From Nostoc sp. CHAB 5836 (GTDB lineage: Bacteria > Cyanobacteriota > Cyanobacteriia > Cyanobacteriales > Nostocaceae), in assembly GCF_020829445.1 (NCBI RefSeq), contig NZ_JAIVFV010000063.1, positions 1 to 36,946 on the forward strand: a DNA stretch of 36,946 nucleotides, given 5' to 3'. Numbering within the stretch: the first letter of the stretch is position 1; every line of letters starts with the position of its first letter. Position numbers and translations under genes: made by a program. This document shows positions 33,480 through 36,946 of this stretch, piece by piece. Below the pieces are notes generated by a model. It saw only the letters and a list, made by a program, of their open reading frames with translations. It was not told the origin of the DNA and did not search any database.

Positions 33480-34460
33480 ATGCAACTTGAACTCCCAGAA
33501 TTGGTTAAATTCTTTATTAATAACCGAATGACAGATTGGTGGCAAGCTACTTTTCCCAAAGGGCGGCAAAGTTTAATTATTAGTGATGCCAAAGGGTATC
33601 CTGTACAAATTGCTTATGGCGAAAAAGGTAGAGGTAAACCCATAATTCTATTACATGGTATGGGTAGTTGGAGCTACAATTGGCGTCATAGTATAGCACC
33701 ATTATCTAAATATTATCGGGTAATTTGTTTCGATGCCAAAGGCTTTGGTTTTTCCGAAAAGCCATTGTCTCGTAGAGAACACAATGGTCATCAAGTTATT
33801 GAGTTTCAAAGAGTTATTCAGGCATTATGTGATGAACCCGCAGTGATTGTGGCTGAATCTCTGGGGGGATTAGTTGCTCTTGCTCTTGCTCAAGAAAATC
33901 CGCAGTTAATCGGACGGCTTATAGTAGTAAACGTACCTATTTTTACCGAACATCTACCCCATTGGGCTATGTGGTTACTTGCCCAAACGCCCTTAGAAGT
34001 AATACAAACAATTGACTCCTTACGTCTGGCATATCTGTTTGCACCTTTATTTAGAGAAATAATGGCAATAGAAAGACGTGGGGTATTATTTGATCCGTCA
34101 ATTTTGACACAGGAAGATGTTTATTGGATAACTTACCCGTTTATTGAATTACCTGGTGCGATCGCGAAAGTCGCCGAAGAGTTACAAATAGCAGCGCGAG
34201 AAATTGAGAATTGGCAAGCAAATAAGCCAAATATGCTCACCAAAATTCAAAATAATTTGAGTGCTATTGAGTGCCCTACACTAGTTTTGTGGGGTGAGCA
34301 AGATAGTTGGTTTCCTACTAGTCATGGTGAAAAATTGCATCAACATATCCCCAATTCCAAATTACAGATTTTGTCTAACTGCTGTCATGATGCCTCAACT
34401 GGTGCTTCTGAGGTGCTGAATGCAGCGATTATTAAATTTTTACGAGAAACTAACTTCTAA
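33480..34460 (+). CDS. Alpha/beta hydrolase, 326 aa
   Basis: The complete catalytic triad is visible: nucleophile Ser127 in AESLGG, Asp275 in GEQDSW, His303 in CCHDAS. The oxyanion strand is LLHGMGSWSYNW (58-69), followed by VICFDAKGFGFSEKP. A cap segment at about 155-255 is helical. The protein lacks a signal peptide and is probably cytosolic. The start is ATG; a TTG 12 bases upstream is less likely. Substrate cannot be told; the layout is like chlorophyll- or lipid-related esterases and haloalkane-dehalogenase-like hydrolases, but the nucleophile is Ser, so it should be an esterase or lyase-type hydrolase. Confidence 0.9.
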   Translation: MQLELPELVKFFINNRMTDWWQATFPKGRQSLIISDAKGYPVQIAYGEKGRGKPIILLHGMGSWSYNWRHSIAPLSKYYRVICFDAKGFGFSEKPLSRREHNGHQVIEFQRVIQALCDEPAVIVAESLGGLVALALAQENPQLIGRLIVVNVPIFTEHLPHWAMWLLAQTPLEVIQTIDSLRLAYLFAPLFREIMAIERRGVLFDPSILTQEDVYWITYPFIELPGAIAKVAEELQIAAREIENWQANKPNMLTKIQNNLSAIECPTLVLWGEQDSWFPTSHGEKLHQHIPNSKLQILSNCCHDASTGASEVLNAAIIKFLRETNF

Positions 34461-34524
34461 AGAAAATTCATGTTTTGATCAAAGCATCCCAAATATACAA
34501 AAATACCTGATAATTATTACGCGC

Positions 34525-34671
34525 CTGACAATTCAGGTCATCTGGAAAACCTCACTTCTATTTCTCTCTTCCTTTAAGGAGAGAGACTTTGAATTTACCA
34601 CTTAGAGCATCGGGAAAGGGGTTAGGGGGTTAGGTTTTTGGTGGACTTTTCCACATAACCTGAATTGTCAG
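34525..34671. mobile_element. 147-bp MITE with 9-bp target duplication
   Basis: Perfect ends CTGACAATTCAGGT and ACCTGAATTGTCAG are flanked by ATTACGCGC (34516-34524) and ATTACGCCC (34672-34680), a duplication with one mismatch. The interior matches the copy at 12051 in the opposite sense. Confidence 0.8.
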
Positions 34672-34935
34672 ATTACGCCCGAGTGTTTCGATAAGAATTA
34701 TGAATTACATAGCTTGTTTCTCGCCGAAGGCGAGTATTACGAATTAGATAAAAAGAGAGTGAGAGGAAGCATATCAGTCAGCTTTCAAACTCCCACTCTG
34801 CCATTTGCTGCTGAAGGGAACAGGAATTTATACAGACGTTGCCCATTCTTTGGGGGCTAATGCGTACTTCAACAACAACGCCCATACGCATTTAATATTC
34901 CTGTTGCAGCAAATGCCAAACTTAATTATTGATAT

Positions 34936-35100
34936 TTATTTTCTGAGAAAAATCCTCTGCAAATAACTGGTAGAGATTGTTTTTTGGTTTTGTAAATCAC
35001 TTGCTAAATAATGTTTTACAAAATGAATTTGCTTGCGTGGTAGTCCCTGAAAACAAAACCCTTGAAGTCGTTTATCTTCATACAATTTAACTTGGTTCAT
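34936..35100 (-). CDS. Possible small protein, 54 aa
   Basis: An ATG-initiated frame of 54 codons translates to a protein-like sequence (YEDKRLQGFCFQGLPRKQIH then FVKHYLASDL and SYLQRIFLRK). It is basic with a regular amphipathic pattern. No Shine-Dalgarno stands before the ATG, and the frame is open further upstream without another good start, so it may be a remnant of a longer gene. I do not recognise a family. Confidence 0.4.
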   Translation of the reverse strand: MNQVKLYEDKRLQGFCFQGLPRKQIHFVKHYLASDLQNQKTISTSYLQRIFLRK

Positions 35101-35567
35101 CAAAAGCTGGTTGCCATTTTGGCAGGTTTTTAAATTTACTACTCCCTTCCCCCTACAAGATTACCTATTGATTTTTCTCTCTCTTCCTTGGTGTCCTTGG
35201 CGTCCTTGGCGGTTCGTAAAAAAAATTAGGTATTCTTGTGGCGGGAAGGGAGTAATTGCTCATATCTAACTTTTTAAAAGTAGTTAATCCGCTATATAGG
35301 ACAATACATCATCTAAGAGGATGTTTGAAAAGTCGTAAAGTATAGTATAAACCCCGCTTCCATTCCTCTGCCCGTTGGCGTCAGCCTGTCGTTAGACAAG
35401 GGTCGAGAGGCTTTGAAACCCCCATTCCCTCCAAGCGTATTGACCCATAATAAGTAGTTTGTAGTGGGGACTTCAGTCCCCAAAGCCAGGACTTTAGTCC
35501 TGACTACCAAGTAACATTTTTGATTCAGTTTGATTAACCGGATATGATATCATTCGTACATAACAAG

Positions 35568-35599
35568 ATTCCCGACTTCTTACAAAAGTCGGGAATCTG
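35568..35599. terminator. Hairpin after the two-TM protein gene
   Basis: An AGATTCCCGACTT/AAGTCGGGAATCT stem of 13 bp with a short loop lies about 60 bp downstream of the minus-strand gene. There is no clear U-tract, so it may be a rho-independent terminator or a copy of a common CCCGACTTCTT repeat. Confidence 0.5.
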
Positions 35600-35655
35600 A
35601 GCCAAACTAATTGGCCAAAAGTGTTAATTTAACAAGGTTTTACTTTACAGTAGTA

Positions 35656-36306
35656 TTAATACTGGCGTAAAATTGCAGACAATGAACTATTTTTACGAAG
35701 ATCCATCAAGTCTGCTAAAGGTTCTGTGGGCGTATCTAGGTGGTGCTTGTGTTCTGCTGGTAGAACCGTCACCAGATGTTTTCCTTTAGGTTGCATCTGC
35801 ATAACGGGCATAAGCTGTTTCTGTGGCACAAAAATTGGTTGGTTCTTGGGAAGGCGTGGTTCCAATCTTTGGTAATGGTTCTGTGCCAAGGGTAACTGAT
35901 GGCGGTTAACCTGTTTTTGGACTTTTTGTGGTTCCGTTGTCCGGTTCAGCATTCGGAAAATCAGCAAGCAACCACTACCACAACTGAGGACGATCGCAGC
36001 TACCATCCATAAAGGTGTAGTATTACTATTCTCAGAGAGCGCATTGATTGGTTCTTCAACTATAACTGGGATTTTTTCTGGTTCTTCTTGTGCTAATGGG
36101 CCGGCGTTACCTAAGCTATACAAGGCAAAAGCGCCACCTCCCATAAACATGGCTAAAAACCCAGTTAGCAATAGCCAAGGATGATGTGCAACCAGATATA
36201 TCAGAACATTCGAGCTTTTTCTTCGTCTCGATTTCTTGTTTGTCAGCTGTGGAGTAGCCCCTCTTAGTTGGGTTGGCTCGCGCTGTACACTCTGACTTTT
36301 TTCCAT
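35656..36306 (-). CDS. Two-TM hypothetical protein, 216 aa
   Basis: A basic N-terminus (NKKSRRRKSSNVLIYLV) leads to a membrane helix (about 42-66, WLLLTGFLAMFMGGGAFALY). A short acidic loop (EEPEKIPVIVEEP) follows, then a second helix (about 97-120, WMVAAIVLSCGSGCLLIF) and a long basic, Gln/Pro-rich cytosolic tail. Both ends probably lie in the cytosol. There is no named family that I recognise. It lies about 200 bp downstream of ddl on the same strand and could belong to the same unit as a wall or division factor; this is inference from place only. Confidence 0.75.
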   Translation of the reverse strand: MEKSQSVQREPTQLRGATPQLTNKKSRRRKSSNVLIYLVAHHPWLLLTGFLAMFMGGGAFALYSLGNAGPLAQEEPEKIPVIVEEPINALSENSNTTPLWMVAAIVLSCGSGCLLIFRMLNRTTEPQKVQKQVNRHQLPLAQNHYQRLEPRLPKNQPIFVPQKQLMPVMQMQPKGKHLVTVLPAEHKHHLDTPTEPLADLMDLRKNSSLSAILRQY

Positions 36307-36507
36307 GATTACTTTCAGATTTGTACCCCTCTAGTCAATAAATTGTACTGGAGGAGTCAAGCATCAGGTATCCGTAACAAAATTTCCGATTCAAGTAGCT
36401 TTTTTGTAAAACATAGGCTACCAAATCTGGCTAACTTTTGCCAAAATTCTGTATTTCCTGGAACTTTTTGCTGTAAAAATCTGGAAATCAGTTCGCTTTT
36501 TTCTCCC

Positions 36508-36946
36508 TCAGCTAGGAGAATTCCTTTCAAGAGCAAGTTGAATTAACCGATCAACTAATTCTGGAAAGGAGACTCCACTATGGGCCCAGAGTTGGGGATA
36601 CATACTCGTCGCTGTAAAGCCTGGCAACGTATTGATTTCGTTAATCAAAACTTCTTTTGTGGCTTCCACATAGAAGAAATCTACCCTTGCTAACCCCGCA
36701 GCGTCAACAGCTGCAAAGGCTTGCAAAGCCATGTCCTGGATTTGACGGGCGATCGCATCTGGAAGCGGTGCTGGTATCCGTAAATCTGCTAGTCCTTCCG
36801 TATATTTAGTTTCATAATCATAAAAATCGCTGTCATAAGTAATCTCTCCAACGACAGAAGCTTGGGGTTGATCATTACCTAAAACGGCACACTCGACTTC
36901 TCTAGCGACGACACCAGCTTCTACAACTAGTCGGCGGTCATAACTG
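36508..36946 (-). CDS. ddl: D-alanine--D-alanine ligase, C-terminal part (5' end outside window)
   Basis: Ddl joins two D-alanines with ATP for peptidoglycan precursors. The reading frame is open to the window edge and gives about 145 residues of the C-terminal ATP-grasp domain: [57 protein letters not shown], then [20 protein letters not shown] and [16 protein letters not shown]. These contain the metal-binding Asp/Glu/Asn (DFF, NEIN) and the omega-loop [10 protein letters not shown]. The ATG near 36732 is internal. The N-terminal two thirds lie beyond the window. Confidence 0.95.
   Translation of the reverse strand, partial: SYDRRLVVEAGVVAREVECAVLGNDQPQASVVGEITYDSDFYDYETKYTEGLADLRIPAPLPDAIARQIQDMALQAFAAVDAAGLARVDFFYVEATKEVLINEINTLPGFTATSMYPQLWAHSGVSFPELVDRLIQLALERNSPS

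Larger units (their letters stand above)
34672..35655. other. Repeat-rich gap downstream of the alpha/beta hydrolase
   Basis: Contents are an imperfect inverted repeat CATTTGCTGC..AACAGGAAT/ATTCCTGTTGCAGCAAATG (34802-34915), a possible 54-aa ORF, C-rich 'CTTGGTGTCCTTGGCG' sequence near 35190, a solo MITE end at about 35327, a block shared with 24560-24610, a half-end CCAAGCGTATTG near 35430, hairpins GGGGACTTCAGTCCCC and CAGGACTTTAGTCCTG, and a final hairpin. It looks like a sink for small mobile elements. Confidence 0.5.

Noticed and set aside
36268..36546. 92-codon plus-strand frame between the two-TM gene and ddl
   Set aside because: It overlaps the 5' end of one gene and the 3' end of the other in antisense and has no family features.

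Overview
The window looks like chromosome of a filamentous, Nostoc/Anabaena-type cyanobacterium. The signs are very frequent GCGATCGC (HIP1) octamers, heptameric tandem repeats (STRR type) between genes, psbO (photosystem II), a SigF-type group 3 sigma factor, a PEP-CTERM protein, long WD40/STAND and TPR proteins, Uma2-family proteins, and many short inverted-repeat (MITE-like) elements. Species cannot be fixed from the sequence alone.

Layout. 1-2900: the 3' part of a TPR protein made of near-identical 102-bp units, an antitoxin-like ORF, a UPF0175 antitoxin whose overlapping DUF3368/PIN toxin gene is split by a 146-bp MITE, and an Uma2 protein. 3000-8100: hflX (apparent ATA start), a PEP-CTERM secreted protein, glutaredoxin and glutathione synthetase (gshB). 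8784-11538 (minus): ftsZ and ftsQ. 12379-18913 (plus): a P-loop ATPase followed by a 1682-residue STAND NTPase with TPR-like region, membrane segment and 14 WD40 repeats; this is the best candidate for an under-described signalling or defence-like system. 19453-24446: a small conserved-looking protein, psbO, sigF, a PilP-like lipoprotein and a small partner ORF. 24617-28363: Uma2, glyA and cinA. 28364-30089: MITEs, one nested in another, an IS200/IS605-like remnant and a 63-aa ORF. 30090-34460: thrC, a coiled-coil protein, a YihY/BrkB membrane protein, a DUF4112 protein and an alpha/beta hydrolase. 34461-36946: a repeat-rich gap, a two-TM protein and the C-terminal part of ddl (minus, running off the window).

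How the parts relate. Glutaredoxin and GshB belong to glutathione redox metabolism; Ddl, FtsQ and FtsZ to wall synthesis and division, here spread over about 28 kb on one strand. PsbO and SigF lie in tandem, and the lipoprotein after sigF fits the known link of SigF to pili, by inference. The most striking feature is the mobile small-element load. At least six MITE-like families are visible. One has a TA target and termini that begin AG, and three of its four copies sit at gene ends where the element itself supplies a TAA stop codon. Another element inserted with a perfect 10-bp target duplication that contains the stop codon of the STAND-WD40 gene.
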